Positions 1 to 11,582 of a stretch of 64,000 nucleotides of DNA are shown one piece after another. Location of the stretch: positions 1,229,092 through 1,293,091 of the forward strand of contig JAESUZ010001058.1 in NCBI GenBank assembly GCA_017311185.1. The letters run 5' to 3'. This DNA is from Proteles cristata cristata (lineage: Eukaryota; Chordata; Mammalia; Carnivora; Hyaenidae). The notes below the pieces were generated by a model. It was not told the origin of the DNA. It worked only from the letters and a program-made list of their open reading frames with translations, and made no database searches. How positions within the stretch are numbered: position 1 is the first letter of the stretch; every line of letters begins with the position of its first letter. A program made the position numbers and the translations under genes.

Positions 1-46
1 ATAGCTGAGCCTTTATGGGGCTGTGTTTTCCTTTGTTACTTGCCTT

Positions 47-94
47 GGTGTGTGTATGTGAGTGTGTGTGTGCGCGCGTGTGCGCGCGTGGTGG
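47..94. repeat. GT/GC microsatellite
   Basis: Alternating purine-pyrimidine tract: (TG)n passing into CGCG-containing repeats (TGCGCGCGTG twice). Such alternation can adopt Z-DNA. It is also the most CpG-dense short stretch in the first kilobase. Confidence 0.9.
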
Positions 95-1165
95 GTTGTA
101 ACGGAGAGAGAGAACTTCTGCTCGTGGGCACGGGTGTGGGCAGAGCGTGGAAGAGGATCTTGGCTCCAAACTTGTCAAAATCGCGTGTGATGCCGGCCTC
201 CTGGAGGGTAAACTTAAAAAGTCCAGAGATCATGTGTGTCTGGTTTGGAGCAGAGGCGTCTTCGCCCTTCTTGAACCCATGTGTGTATCTAGAGCTTTAA
301 ACATGGGAATGAGTCAATTCAGCATCAGGTAGCAGTTAAGGGAATTTGAAGCATTTGGGGCTATCTGTGGTAGTCTTTTTTTTTTTTTTTTCCAGGCCAA
401 ATTAATAAATGGAGAAGTTGGCAGCAAGCCAGAGGCAAGTGCCATCGTTAATAGTTGATAACAGCTTCGAAGGCTAAATACACTTTTGGGGAAATCAGGA
501 AACCTGGCACTCCACAGGGTTTTGCCAAGAAATAGCCATAGGGTCTTTGGTATCTCAAAATCTCTCAGTGCATCCCTTTTTCTCTTCTGTGGTTTGGAGG
601 TATGTATACACACTCTCTCTTACCTGAGTCCAGATGGACAAGACTCTTGAAAAGCCCCTCCCACACTAGAATTCTATGAAATTGACACTCCAGAATGACA
701 TTCGTGCTACCTTACATTTGTATATCTGTTACATTCAGCCGCACAACTCTGAGTTAGGGAGGGAAGGCAAATTTAGAATATGATTTTATTTTTACTTGAT
801 AATTTCAAGGATGGACATCTGTGACTACGAAATTTAGAGACACTTTTCTCTGTACTGAGTATTTATTCTCATGGTCTCCTTAGGTGGCAAAGAATGAGTC
901 AGTATCATCAAAATGAAATGGGGAGTACTTGAGGAATATGCATTTAAGTAAATTAAAGCCGTAAATGTCCTATCTGATGGTAGTACCTTGACTTGGAATA
1001 CATATGTGCAAAGCAGAAGCATTGCTAATGGAAGCAATATTGTTGATGGAAGTTTATTGATAGCATTGGTCTTAGGATAAAATTTTTGTGTTCCTCTGGG
1101 ACTAGGTAGAGACTGATTATACTAGGTGCCTGCAAGTTGGTATTTTGTCAATAAAATGCAAGTTT
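95..1165. other. no gene or assigned repeat
   Basis: I see nothing recognisable here apart from an 18-base-class T run near 375-392. Short open frames occur on both strands but none resembles a known protein. Confidence 0.5.
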
Positions 1166-1358
1166 AAAAAAATTTTAATGTTTTGTTTATTTTTGAGAGA
1201 GACAGACAGTGGGGGAGGGACAGAGAGAGAGGGAGACACAGACTCTGAAGCAGGTTCGAGGCTCTGAGAGTCCGACACAGGGCCTGAACTCACAAACCGT
1301 GAGATCATGACCTGAACCAAAGTCAGATGATTAACCAACTGAGCCACCCAGGTGCCCC
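1166..1358 (-). mobile_element. CAN SINE
   Basis: Read on the - strand, it starts GGGGCACCTGGGTGGCTCAG (right end 1358) and ends in CT-rich and A-rich tail sequence at about 1166. Body and tail are moderately diverged. It is a non-autonomous Pol III-derived element with no coding role. Confidence 0.93.
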
Positions 1359-1439
1359 AATTAAATGAGTTTTAATTGAAGGCGTTGGAAACCTAAATTT
1401 GGCAGCTCCTCTCCTTCACTTAGTCAGAGTTTGTTTTAC

Positions 1440-1600
1440 TGCTGCAGCTGTGAGTGGCAGGTGCTCTGGGGTGTGGTGTCATTTTGGTGCTGAGACAGCT
1501 GAGTTTGAGTTCTGACTCTTCCGGTATTAGCTGTGTGGTCTTGGGCAAGTTACTTAACTTAGTGGAGCCTCAGTTTCCTCCCTTGTAAAACAATCCTGGG
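1440..1600 (+). mobile_element. MIR
   Basis: Contains the MIR core: GCTGTGTGGTCTTGGGCAAG, then TTACTTAACTT and CCTCAGTTTCCTC followed by a GTAAAA match. This is an ancient mammal-wide tRNA-derived SINE, sense to the + strand. Confidence 0.82.
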
Positions 1601-1659
1601 AACAGAAAGACTTATCCCTACCCCCAGGAAAATGGTGAGGACATTAGGAGAGGCAGGGA

Positions 1660-1712
1660 AATGGATATTTATTCAGCCTATACTATGTGCCCTGTATTAT
1701 GCTAGTGAGGCC
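1660..1712 (-). mobile_element. MIR/L2 3'-end fragment
   Basis: ATATTTATTCAGCC..ACTATGTGCCCTGTATTATGC matches the reverse complement of the shared MIR/L2 3' end (TTTATTGAGC..CTATGTGCCAGGCACTGTGCT). Too short to choose between the families. Confidence 0.5.
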
Positions 1713-1729
1713 CAAATAAGTGATCTAAC

Positions 1730-2226
1730 ACTTGAACTGTTTCTTAGTGCTGCCATAACAAATTGCCAGAAACAAGGTACCTCAAAACAAAATTTATTCC
1801 CTCACAGTCTGTAGGCTAGAGGTCCATCTAGTCTCTAGTCTAGACTCTAGTCTAGTCTAGACTCTAGTCTACACTCTAGTCTGTAGGCTAGAGGTCCATC
1901 ATCAAGGTGTAGACAATCCTGTGCTCCGGCTCAAGCCTCTAGGGGAGGATTGTTTCTTGCCTTTTCCTGCCTCTGGTGGCCCCAGGTGATCCTTGGCTTG
2001 TGGCAACATAACTCCAATTTCCTGCCTCCATCTTCACATGGCAAAGTTCCCCCTTCTTATAAAGACACCATTCATACTGAATTAAGGTCCACTGTAATTC
2101 AGTATGGCCTCAGCTTGATTATATCTGCAAAGACCCTATTTCCAAATAAGGTTCAAATTTGTAGGTTCTGGTTAGGCATGAATTTTGGGGAGACACTATT
2201 CAGCCCAGTATGCCAACATCCCTATG
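1730..2226 (-). mobile_element. MLT1-type LTR (MaLR), antisense
   Basis: On the - strand it matches MLT1 landmarks: ACCTTATTTGGAAATAGGGTC (from 2130-2155), CTTTGCAGATATAATCAAG, CATGTGAAGA, AAGCCAAGGATCACC and CTGTGAGGGAATAAATTTTG near 1790-1810. It is a solitary LTR remnant with no internal genes. A minisatellite has grown inside it at 1806-1900. Confidence 0.75.
1806..1900. repeat. CTAG-rich minisatellite between direct repeats
   Basis: A 23-bp direct repeat (AGTCTGTAGGCTAGAGGTCC plus ATC) sits at 1806-1828 and 1878-1900. The 49 bases between are imperfect repeats of CTCTAGTCTAGA, a unit rich in CTAG and TCTAGA palindromes. It lies inside the MLT1 LTR and appears to have grown from local duplication of LTR sequence. 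Confidence 0.9.
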
Positions 2227-2639
2227 ATCTGTATTTAGTGACCTGATTTTTTCAGCATATGAGCAGAAGGTAAAGATAGAGTATTGTGGGTGTAGAAAAG
2301 ACTTTGAAGGCTATTTAATTCAGCTGACATATTTGTGGTTTCCCCAAACATCATTGGGAAGAGCAGCATTCAGAGGTTGTAGACAAATGTCACTTATCTG
2401 GAAACCCAGATAATCGAGGATCTCTGTCTTCCACAGGTAATCCACCTGACACGCCCTGTCCCAAAATGGTTTGTTAATGTTGCCTTCCTCTCCTTTTGCG
2501 ACTCCACCAACACAATGCAAAGAAACAACAGAAAATCGAATTAAACAAGAAAAGTGACAAAAGTGACAGAAACACCCCAATCTTAACACCTTCCTAATTT
2601 TTCTTATCTTGGTTAAAGGCACCAGTGTACATGGAGTTG
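2227..2639. other. no gene or assigned repeat
   Basis: Nothing recognisable. A 100-codon open frame on the - strand (2320-2622) has no feature I can match. Confidence 0.5.
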
Positions 2640-3245
2640 CTTTAGCCAGAAACTCAAGAATCGTCTCCTGACACCTTCATTCCCTGTGCCCTCCATATCC
2701 AAAACCATCACAAAATTTAATAAATTTTGTCTTCTCCACATGCCTCTCGGTAGATTCTCCTTTCCAGCCATACCACCACACCATCAATCCTCAAGTTGGT
2801 CTCTCCCTCCTGGATCACTAGCATAACTTTCTAGCAAGACCCCTGACTCCTTGCTTGGCTCTTCCAGTCATTCTTCTAGAATAGATCCCAGCAATTCCTT
2901 GTGTAAAATGCCTCCACCTACTTGAGGCAGTTCCGGAGACTGACTGAGCCTTGGGCACTTGGCCGTCATCTCCTCCTCTTGCTGCTGTTAAACTGACTTC
3001 CTGTCTGTTGAATTTCCCAAGACCTTCCCCTACACCTTGCTGGTACACACTGTGCTCATCCTTTGGGCCTCCTTGATATCCCTTCTCCAGCAGTCCAATT
3101 CTCTTATCAGCCTTTTAATTTTCTTCCATAGCATTTACCTCAATTTGTGACTTCCTATTCATTTGTTTGGCTATTGAATGTCCATAAACTCCATGATGGC
3201 CATTTGTCTTCTGTCTTGCGTGTAGAAGATGATCAACAATGGCGA
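2640..3245 (+). mobile_element. L2 fragment
   Basis: Diverged L2 3' region in sense: TCTCCTGACACCTTCATTCC, CCATCACAAAATTTAATAAA and a C/T-rich 3' tract ending in a GAATGTCCATAAACTCCATGA-like segment and GAAGGAATGAATA. The match is by order of landmarks and is weak in places. Confidence 0.55.
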
Positions 3246-3590
3246 TTGAGTGAAGGAATGAATACTCTCATAGCATTTTTCCGTGCCAACTTAAAGATAC
3301 GATTTTTTAGAAACGTTTTTTTCATGAACTTGTATAAAAAGAGCAATTGAGAAACTCGTTCTGACTCAAAAAGAGGAGTATTCTTGGCTTTAACAAATGC
3401 ATCTTCTAAGAATGGGTTTTAAGCAAGCAGTTAAGAATTGAGTCAAAATATTTTCTGGCAACTGAGGTCTTTGAGGTCTATCAGTCAAGAAACTTTTCAC
3501 AAATATCTATTGGACATTTATATTTGTCATGGTAGGCCCTAGGGGCACAATAGAGGACTAGATTTTTAGCCTTCTAGAGATTAAAAATAA
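3246..3590. other. no gene or assigned repeat
   Basis: AT-rich sequence with no recognised element. Confidence 0.5.
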
Positions 3591-3830
3591 ACAGTAAGTA
3601 ATAATTGCAATAATATTTATTGGGACAGTAAGTAATAATTGCAATAATATTATTTATTGGGATTTTATTATATGCCAGGTTCTCCTCCGTCCCTGTCTCT
3701 ACTTGTTACTATAGATCTCCAATCTCTCCTAGTAGCACGGAACCCAAATGAAATGCATGACAAATACTTCATGAATTAATAATTAGTAGGTGCTATTATC
3801 CAGATCTTTTAAAATAGGAAACTTCTTCTC
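3591..3830 (-). mobile_element. MIR-like fragment with internal tandem duplication
   Basis: Resembles antisense MIR (ATTTATTGGGA..TTATATGCCAGGTTCTCC, then GGTGCTATTATCCAGATCTT and AAATAGGAAACTT). The first 34 bases are duplicated: copy 1 is 3591-3624 and copy 2 is 3625-3661, with an extra ATT in copy 2. Confidence 0.5.
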
Positions 3831-4246
3831 TGGGGAAAAAGGAATCTGTTCATATACAGAAGAGCATGCAACTACTTTGTGAATATAGCCAGGTGGGCCC
3901 TGTTCTACTTTGAAGAGCATCTTCCTACTGTGTTTGGGGTGAAAATAAGAGCCAAATTGCTCTTTATTCAGGAACGAGTCCCTGGTGTGTTTCTTTGTCT
4001 TCCAAAGTTGTCAGAATTCTTAACTGGCAACTGAATTGTTTTATTCTGTTGAATCCAAGTGAGAAGTAACTTAATGTCTCATTCAGAGCACTTTTGGGTA
4101 GTTTTGAAAAGGAAGACTGAGTACCCAGGGAAATGAATGTGGTGGAATGCAGGAGTACAGGATTACGTTTTGGATTTCTTGGATGGCCTCAATTTCCTGT
4201 AATTTCATTTCATGAATGGTGATTTTTTAAAAGTAAATAAAAACAT
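3831..4246. other. no gene or assigned repeat
   Basis: No recognised element or exon-like segment. Confidence 0.5.
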
Positions 4247-4254
4247 TTAATGCA

Positions 4255-4451
4255 GGTTTGAAAACTACTTATTTATTTATTTATTGTGGGGAGGAGGGTG
4301 AGAGGGGCAGAGAGAGGAGAGAGAAAATCCCAAGCAGGCTTTGTGCTGTCAGTGCAGATCCCCACATGGACTGAACTCAGGAAGCCTGAGATCATGACCT
4401 GAGCTAAATCAAGAGGTGGATACTTAACAGCCTGAGCCACCCAGGTGCCCC
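4255..4451 (-). mobile_element. CAN SINE
   Basis: 5' end at 4451 (GGGGCACCTGGGTGGCTCAG on the - strand); tail is (TTTA)n on the + strand at 4267-4286. An 8-bp target-site duplication TTAATGCA flanks it (4247-4254 and 4452-4459). Body is diverged. Confidence 0.93.
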
Positions 4452-4541
4452 TTAATGCATATGTTTGAGTATAACTTTTCACCTAAGTAACAAAAACTCC
4501 GACATTGTGTTTTGGTTTTGTTTAAAAGTGATAGATACACA

Positions 4542-4704
4542 GGGGTGCCTGGGTGGCTCAGTTCGTTGAGCATCCGACTTTGCCTCAGGTCATTATCTCG
4601 GTAAGTGGGTTCTAGTCTCAAGTCAGACTGTGCTGAAAGCTGGAGCCTGGATCCTGCTTCAGAATTTGTGTCTCTCTCTGCCTCTCAAAAAGAAACGTTC
4701 AAAT
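4542..4704 (+). mobile_element. CAN SINE, shortened
   Basis: Begins GGGGTGCCTGGGTGGCTCAG and ends AAAAAGAAACGTTCAAATAA. Much of the CT-rich part before the tail is missing. It faces the preceding SINE head-to-head across 90 bp. Confidence 0.9.
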
Positions 4705-4782
4705 AATTCACTCTACAGGAACTAATAAGAGATATTTCAGTAAGATGGCTAGTTACTACATACACATTTAGAAATCAAGCTA

Positions 4783-4993
4783 GGGGCCCCTGGGTGGTTC
4801 AGTCGATTATGTATTGGACTCTTGATTTCAGCTCAGGTCATGATCTCCTGGTTTGTGGGATCAAGCCCGGAGTTGGGTTCCTAGCTGACCATGTTGAGCC
4901 AGCTTGGGACTCTTTATCTCCTCCTCTCTCTGGTACTCCCCTGCTGGCAAGCAGTCTCTCTCTCAGAATAAATAAACTTAAAAAAAAAAAAAT
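4783..4993 (+). mobile_element. CAN SINE inside old L1
   Basis: Begins GGGGCCCCTGGGTGGTTCAG and ends in CAGAATAAATAAACTT plus a 12-A tail. Imperfect flanking repeats AAATCAAGCTA and AAATCAATGGCTA mark insertion into L1 ORF2 sequence. Confidence 0.93.
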
Positions 4994-6056
4994 CAATGGC
5001 TACCCCCAAAATGCCAGTAAGAAGTACAGTAGAAAATGATTGTGTTTAGGAATCCACAAAAACATAAATTTATCTAAGAAAAATAGAAAATGTATGTAAA
5101 ATACTTGGGAATAATCAGAAATACCTAAAGACTTGTGTAGAAAGCTATAAAATTTTACTCAAAAACACATAAAATAAGAAACATATGAAAACATGCTTTA
5201 TTCTTGGGGTAGAAAGATGGATATTATGAAATGGTGATTTTTCCCACAATCAATGACACAGTTTTATTGCTTTGGGGTTTGGGAAAACTTGACAAAATGA
5301 TTCTAACCTCAATCATTCCAGAAGAATTATTATGTGACTATACTCAAGAAATTCTTGCTACAGAATATATGTGGGGGTGGGTTGCCCTTACAGAAATAAG
5401 AATAAATCTGGTCATCGAATTGCATTGTAGCCATGTAGTATTGGTATGAGAATCAGTAGATAGCTCACTGGAATAGCGTAGCCTGGAAGCCAACTCAGTA
5501 GTTTCTGGAAATGGAAGTACAGTGGATAAAGCATTTTGAAACGGTGAGAAGCATTAGACAAAATTAAGGAACTACACCAAATAGGTGGAAAACCTTCAAA
5601 TAAGACCCTCTGTTTACATGACTCACTAAATTCCAAATATATTGGAAAGTTTATCTGTCAGGTAAGAAACCAAGCTAGAAGAAAATATTTAACAATTAAT
5701 GCAAAGAAGCCCATTGAGAGGTAGCTTTGAATATATCTGAAGCTTCTGTATGCAAAAACACCCCATTTAAAGCAAAAAACAATCATGGAGAAAAATTCTG
5801 ACACTAAGCATGACAGAACAGTTAATAGAATAATTGCACTGAAGAACTCTTGCATATCAGTAAGTAGAAAATAACACCCCAATAGAATTGTCCAATTATC
5901 TGAATAAATGATTTGGAAGGCTGATATAAAAAAGCTAATACACATATTTAATAAATATTCTTACTATCAACCACAGACATGCAAATTAAAACAAAAATGA
6001 TATGCCATGTTTCATGTATTAAGCAAATATACATATAAATACAAATATATATGTTT

Positions 6057-6086
6057 ACACACACACACACTCACACACACTCAGTA
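6057..6086. repeat. CA microsatellite
   Basis: (CA)n with two T interruptions, inside the old L1. Confidence 0.9.
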
Positions 6087-6630
6087 CCAGCAGGGATGGA
6101 GAGAGAAGGACATTTTCATTACTGCCGGTGGGAGAATTACAGGCTACAACCTTTCTGGAGGACAGTAGTTAAAAGCTCTTGACAAATATTTTCAGAGTTC
6201 AAATTATTTGACACAGCCATTTCTCTGGCTCTTAATTCTAAGTTTGGTCTTTGTTAAGGAATCAGATGCAGGCAAAAACAAAAATGAAAAATTTAAATGC
6301 CCTTTAAAACTAAAAATTTGGGGCTGCTTAAAGGTATTTTAAGGTCTGCAAATAACAGACCTTACTTAGATATTAAGAGCATTCATTTCAAAGATTATGT
6401 AATAAGAAACAACTTAAGTTTTAAGTGGAAATAAGCACACAATGATCCGTGTTTTGTGAAATGGAACTACCCTGTAGGTATATAAAAACTGGAAGAAAAA
6501 ACAAAGTTAGGCTATGTCTGGATGGTAGAAATCGGGCTTTGCTTTTGTCTTCTACTTTATCTTTATGCGTTAAAAAAATTAGTCAATAACATGGTCTTCT
6601 GAATCAGAAAAACCATTATTTTACAAATAT

Positions 6631-7539
6631 GATAGTGATACATATTCAGCTTATAATTATTCATTTATGTAACACACATTCATTGATTATCTCTGTGTCA
6701 GGAGCTCTGCCAAGTGTATCAGCAATGACTCTTAGTTTGCATGCAAATGAAAGAAGCTGTCTAGCTTGAGCAAAAAGAATTTACTAGGTTATCAGATAGC
6801 TAAAAGAATTGCCAGGAAGGGGTGGGTGGTGGGGGCAAACAACAACCAAAAACAGGCTTGGAAGCAAACCAGAACTTGGCCAACTCCAGGCTTTAAATAT
6901 CAGGTGCTTAGAGAAACAGGCTCCAGCCTAGAATAGCTTGCTTCGGGTGGGACCACTGTCTGCCCTTAGATATACAGGGGCTTGCCTCCCTTACCCCCCA
7001 CCGCTGCTCAGGTGATTCTCTTTTCTCCTGGAGTCAATGGCGATTGTCCTGAAGGGCGTGGCTTCTCAGACTCCGTCTTTGTGGCTGGGCAGGATTTTGG
7101 AAGGGAGGTCCCATTCTCCGTTAGAGAAGAACCAGTGGGAAGATTATCCAAAGCAGGCAGTTTACCAGCCGGAAGAGGTAGAGTTTGGAATTAGATGGGG
7201 CACCAATATGAGTCTAGGTTGTTTTTTTTTTTTTTTTTTAATTCTGACTTCTCTTACGTCTAGAAAGTATATGGTAATGTTTGAGTTTGGTCCACCGTGA
7301 ATACTGCAGTCCCGGTTCAAATCTCTTGGCACATAATACCAAACATCCATAGGGAAGTTGGTATTTTTCCCACAGTTCTTTTCAGAAATAGGAAAAGTCT
7401 GTGGCTATCTGGATAATTCAGTGCTCAGGTTCATGTTGCTTGTATAATTGTTAACTTTTCCCCCGAGGAAAGACTTGCAAACGGAAGTGGAGAAAGGAAA
7501 TTCTTCTTCAGTTGCACTCAAAACAAGACAGAGAAAATC
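6631..7539. other. unassigned, possible old repeats
   Basis: 6640-6720 loosely resembles an antisense MIR/L2 end (CATTCATTGATTATCTCTGTGTCAGG). 6730-7200 looks repeat-like (AAGAATTTACTAGGTTATCAGATAGCT) but I cannot assign a family. A run of T lies at 7221-7239. No exon is supported. Confidence 0.4.
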
Positions 7540-7920
7540 TTAAATGACCCAGAGGGACCCCACCCTGGACACTGCCCGGTAAAGAGCTAAGCTGCTCTGT
7601 CCCCCACCCTCTGTGCACCTGCACGGCCACAACCCTCCGCACCAGTGGAAGGGTCCGTGTGCTACCTTGGCCCCCTCTGGGCCCTGCTGTGCATCCCTGG
7701 GTCTTGGACTTCCCTGCTCAGAAGGCTCCTGGACCCAAGGGGCTGCCGAGGAGAGATTGCGGGAGGTGCAGCTGGCGCTCAGCCCGGTTGGTGCTGTAGT
7801 CCAACACGCACTGGCCTGGAGGTAGGGGCGGGGGTGGGGGAGGGAGGAGCTAGGGGGCCGGGCAGGAAGCTGGCTCTCCTTCCGGTGCTGGGTTCTGGAA
7901 TTCAAGAATCTGATTTTCAA
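7540..7920. other. GC-rich block with G-quadruplex motif
   Basis: Markedly more GC-rich than its surroundings. Both strands are open across most of it (126 codons on -, 95 on +), as expected when stop codons are depleted by GC content. It contains GGGGCGGGGGTGGGGGAGGG at 7825-7844, four G-runs with one-base loops. I recognise no protein. It could be a regulatory element, an unrecognised exon or simply GC-rich DNA. Confidence 0.5.
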
Positions 7921-8085
7921 CCTGTCTTCTAGGTTGTTAGGAACGCATGTTTGTCAAGCTAGGCAGATAGAACGTATTTAACACTTTAAGCTTATTTATC
8001 ATATTTAAATATATAATAGTTAAGACTCCAATTGTGCTCTTGCTCCCTCAAATGTTAGGATCAGGCTTACTCAGCTTACTCTTTT

Positions 8086-8126
8086 TTTTTTTTTCTTAAA
8101 AATTTCTTTAATGTTTGTTTATTTTT

Positions 8127-8157
<31 letters not shown>

Positions 8158-8331
8158 AGCCAGAGAGTGAACACAAGTGGGAGAGGGGCAGAGAGAGGAC
8201 AGAATCTGAAGCAGGCTCCAGGCTCCAAGAGGTCAGCACAGAGCCTGATGGGGGGCTCGAACCCACAAACTGTGAGATTATGACCTGAGCTGAAGTCGGA
8301 TGCTTAACCGACTGAGCCGTCCAGGTGCCCC
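8086..8331 (-). mobile_element. CAN SINE
   Basis: 5' end at 8331; (GA)n expansion near 8128-8153 inside the CT-rich domain. Flanked by a 15-bp duplication TCAGYTTACTCTTTT (8071-8085 and 8332-8346, one mismatch). Confidence 0.96.
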
Positions 8332-8422
8332 TCAGTTTACTCTTTTAGAAGGGTGATGGCTGTTCACACACACATGCGTGCAATTAGTTGCTTGTGCAAC
8401 AACAGAGATCATAAAGAAAGTA

Positions 8423-8650
8423 GGGGCGCCTGGGTGGCTCAATCTCTTAAGCATCTGACTTCAGTTCCGGTCATGATCTCACAGTTTGTGAGTTCTAGCC
8501 CTGTGTCGGGCTCTGTGCTGACAGCTCAGAGCCTGGAGCCTGCTTCAGATTCTGTGTGTGTGTCTCTCTCTGCGCCCCTACCCCACTCATGCTCTGTCTC
8601 TGTCTCCCTCTGTCTCTCTTGAAAATGGATATTAAAAAAATTTTTAAAAA
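8423..8650 (+). mobile_element. CAN SINE
   Basis: Begins GGGGCGCCTGGGTGGCTCAA and carries CTGACAGCTCAGAGCCTGGA. The tail is degenerate. It faces the preceding SINE head-to-head across 91 bp. Confidence 0.95.
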
Positions 8651-8664
8651 GATATTGCACTCCT

Positions 8665-8800
8665 GTGATTATAGCTAACATTGAACAAGATGTGTTAAAC
8701 CCTCATCCCGGTATTTTACCTGTATATCTTAATCTTCATAAGAGTTCTTTAAAATAGGTCATTTAAGGCAAAATATGCAGTTAGGGTGGCGAAGAGGAGT
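8665..8800 (-). mobile_element. MIR
   Basis: Antisense MIR landmarks in order: ATAGCTAACATTG, CCTCATCCCGGTATTTTACC, TCTTAATCTTCATAAGAGTT and AAATAGGTCATTTAAGGCA. Confidence 0.6.
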
Positions 8801-9959
8801 CAAACTCTGGCTAATCGGAATCTGATGTCAGTAGATAAGAAAAGTTTTGTGTGGAGTCCTTGAACCTTCAATAATTTAAAAATCACTGGATTAATCAACC
8901 CACTCTGATTCCAGTCCTCTGATTCAGCATTTCTGTTCACGCAAACTTCCCCATGCAAAGGGAAAGTAAATGCATTGATGGCCTTGCTGTGTTCAGTATT
9001 ATTAATTGAATGATCAAAAACAAAAATCAATATCTAGTTCCTTGTATAAGAAACAAATTTAACTTACATTTTAAAACAGATGTCAGTTACTGGACTCCCT
9101 TTGCAGGCTTCCAAGGGAATTCCCATTTATGTCACTGGCAATGAAGAATACCCTTTTTATTTTTTTTTTAAATCACTGGTTCAAACCTCAGCCTCCATTT
9201 CCCCACTGTCCAACTGAATCAAGATGACTTTATCCAAACATTGGTTCCATTACTCTTTTAATAACAAGGTATAGAAGGAGGGAGGGAGGATGGGTGTTAA
9301 TTCACCCCCTCGCACCTTCAGTCCCAGATATAAATTTTATGATAGAATCAACAGTTGTTAGCTTCACTTTTCAAGTTCAAGGTTGACATATTATTTAAGA
9401 AACTCTTTAGCTGTTTTCTGGATGAAACTTGAGTGCTTTGCTACTCAGGATGGTCACTTGAGTCCTGTAAATAGATGTTTGTATAACACATAGATTTTCT
9501 AGCTAAGTTGTTCTTAACCATCAGCCGAGTTGCCCACCTGCCTAATTTAGCTGTACTGCAATTTACTGACACAGGAAAAGAACTTTCTGGAAGCAAAGAG
9601 TAGAAAACTTCATTTGTTTAAAAGGTTCTCCCCCAAAGTAGAGACAGTTGCTATGTGGGTATGATTTAATCTCTAGAAATATAAATAAGCAGTGATGGAG
9701 GAGGTGGATTAAGGGAATGAAAGTCTTAAACTGAATGTAGAGTTTTCTTTTTTGTCCAGGTTTTAGAGACTAGAAACAAAAATTAACAGGAAATTTCCAA
9801 TAATACTTGAGTAACACCATTCATGACTTGAGTTAAATAGTAGTTTGTTTTGTCCCCTCAAATCCAAGGACTCCCTAAATCTCATCAACTTAAAACTTTC
9901 TTGCATATGCCCTTCTCTGTTGCCATTGGCACCTTCCATCGGATCTCTTAATTAGACCT
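8801..9959. other. no gene or assigned repeat
   Basis: No element or exon recognised in this 1.1 kb. It holds a short GGGAGGGAGGA purine run near 9280. Confidence 0.5.
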
Positions 9960-10270
9960 CATGTCAGCCTCTTCTGTGTTTGTCTTCATCCCCACACCTG
10001 ATCATCTAATTATCACCATTCATTGAAAACTTCCTACCCAGCCACCACTCCTGCCTTCGCCCTTCAAAAGTTTCTTATACATGGTTTTGGGTTACCCTTC
10101 TAAAAGCAGTCCTCACACCCATTTGATAGGTGTTTTCTCACTTGGTTCCTTTCTTATGCTAGACTGAGAACGCTTCTAAAGCAGGTAACTTGTCTCTTGA
10201 TGTCTGTATCCGCAGAACCTAGCTTTATGCAGATGTATGTCAGGTCTTTAGCAAATGTTTGTGGGGGGAA
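9960..10270 (+). mobile_element. L2 3' fragment
   Basis: Sense L2 3' end: TAGACTGAGAACGCTTCTAA, ATGTCTGTATCCGCAGAACC and a final AGCAAATGTTTGTGG that matches the GCTCAATAAATGTTTGTTGA terminus. Confidence 0.6.
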
Positions 10271-11582
10271 AAGATTTGTGGATAAATACATGTTACAGAG
10301 GCTAAAAAAACGAGTCCAGATGCAAAACGGTGATGCCATGGTTTAAAATTCTGGAATGGGTCCTAGCAATGGTCTAATCCATTTTCTTAATTACCATGGG
10401 GCTTTTCCCCCCCTGCTTTCTAGAAATGAAAAACATGTGGAAGGAATGATTAATACTTTGTTTCTGGTTAGAGACAAATTCTAATACTGGTTATGGGTAT
10501 AAAGCAGACCTTTTAAATACATTAAAAGAAAGTAATGAAGCAAACTGTAAGCTAAGAGCTAGCTTTCCAGTAATAGAGTATATAAATGGAGCTTCTTAAA
10601 AAAATGAGAATGGTTATTTAATTACTAGATTCAACTTCCACTTCTCTGTTGTCCCAGACCTGGCATGGATAGCACATGGTCGATGATTTGACCCCTGCTT
10701 GAATATTAGCTGAGCTTTATACAGAAAGCTGGGGTTTTACTCACTTCTGCCCTGGTCTTTGGTATCACATGTTTCCATAGCAACAAATGCACTATGAAAT
10801 GAGAAAAACCAGGAAGGCTTGGTAGGGAAATGGATCAAAGTAAGTGGTTCAAATAAGGGGTTTCCCAGTGTGGGACCAGGGGGTCATCAAGCTTCTGGTC
10901 ACAGATATTTATGGCAGGATGCCCAGAGAGTGAAGATTCTGGGGTGATAACTGGAAGGGATTTCAAAGGCCATGTACACATACACTCTGACAGAAGTTAC
11001 TGTGTTGATTTGAGCTTGGATTCCTAGGGAAGGGTATCTGCTGGAGACGTATGTGCATTGCCATATTAGTGGTCTCTAATGGTTGAAAGACACACTCGAC
11101 ACCCACAGCCCACTAACAACTAGGAATCAGGGAACAAATATTGGAGACTTTTACTCTCTGTGAAATGTCGTTGAGCTGTCTTTTTAAAACTGGATGGTAT
11201 AGGAGAACACTGAGTTAGGTACTAAACATTTGACAGTGCTGTCTTGTGGCCTAGATATGTGCTGTTTGGCACCCAGAGTGTGAAATTTCCCCTAAAAATT
11301 CAGATTTCTTCTCTTCAAAATAAAACCATGTATACACAAATACAAAAGTTGGCAATAGTGTGTATTTTTATGGCACCCGTCCCCCGTGGCAGCTGCCTCT
11401 GCCATGGACAGGTAATGAATGGAGACTTGACTTTGCCACAGTCACCATCACTCCCTATCAGATCCCATCAGGCCATTTTAATTGTTTATATTACCTTCTT
11501 GTTCCCTGAAGCCTTTTGAAGTTGTCATCTTTGGATTACAGGAGAGGATTGCTCTAGGGTTTTGAATCATTCATAAATATTG
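10271..11582. other. no gene or assigned repeat
   Basis: 1.3 kb without a recognised repeat or exon. A 91-codon open frame at 11244-11519 (+) has no recognisable motif. Confidence 0.5.

Larger units (their letters stand above)
4705..6630 (+). mobile_element. old L1 (L1M/HAL1-like), split by a SINE
   Basis: Decayed ORF2 and 3' region in sense: GGAACTAATAAGAGA at 4719, AATCAATGGCTACC after the SINE, AATCCACAAAAACATAAATT, GCAAATTAAAACAAAAATGA and GGGATGGAGAGAGAAGGACA..GCCGGTGGGAG. Frames are broken throughout, so there is no functional reverse transcriptase. A SINE interrupts it at 4783-4993. Confidence 0.65.

Noticed and set aside
7540..7920. Overlapping frames of 126 (-) and 95 (+) codons as protein genes
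   Set aside because: Both strands are open because GC-rich sequence has few stop codons; neither product shows a recognisable domain.
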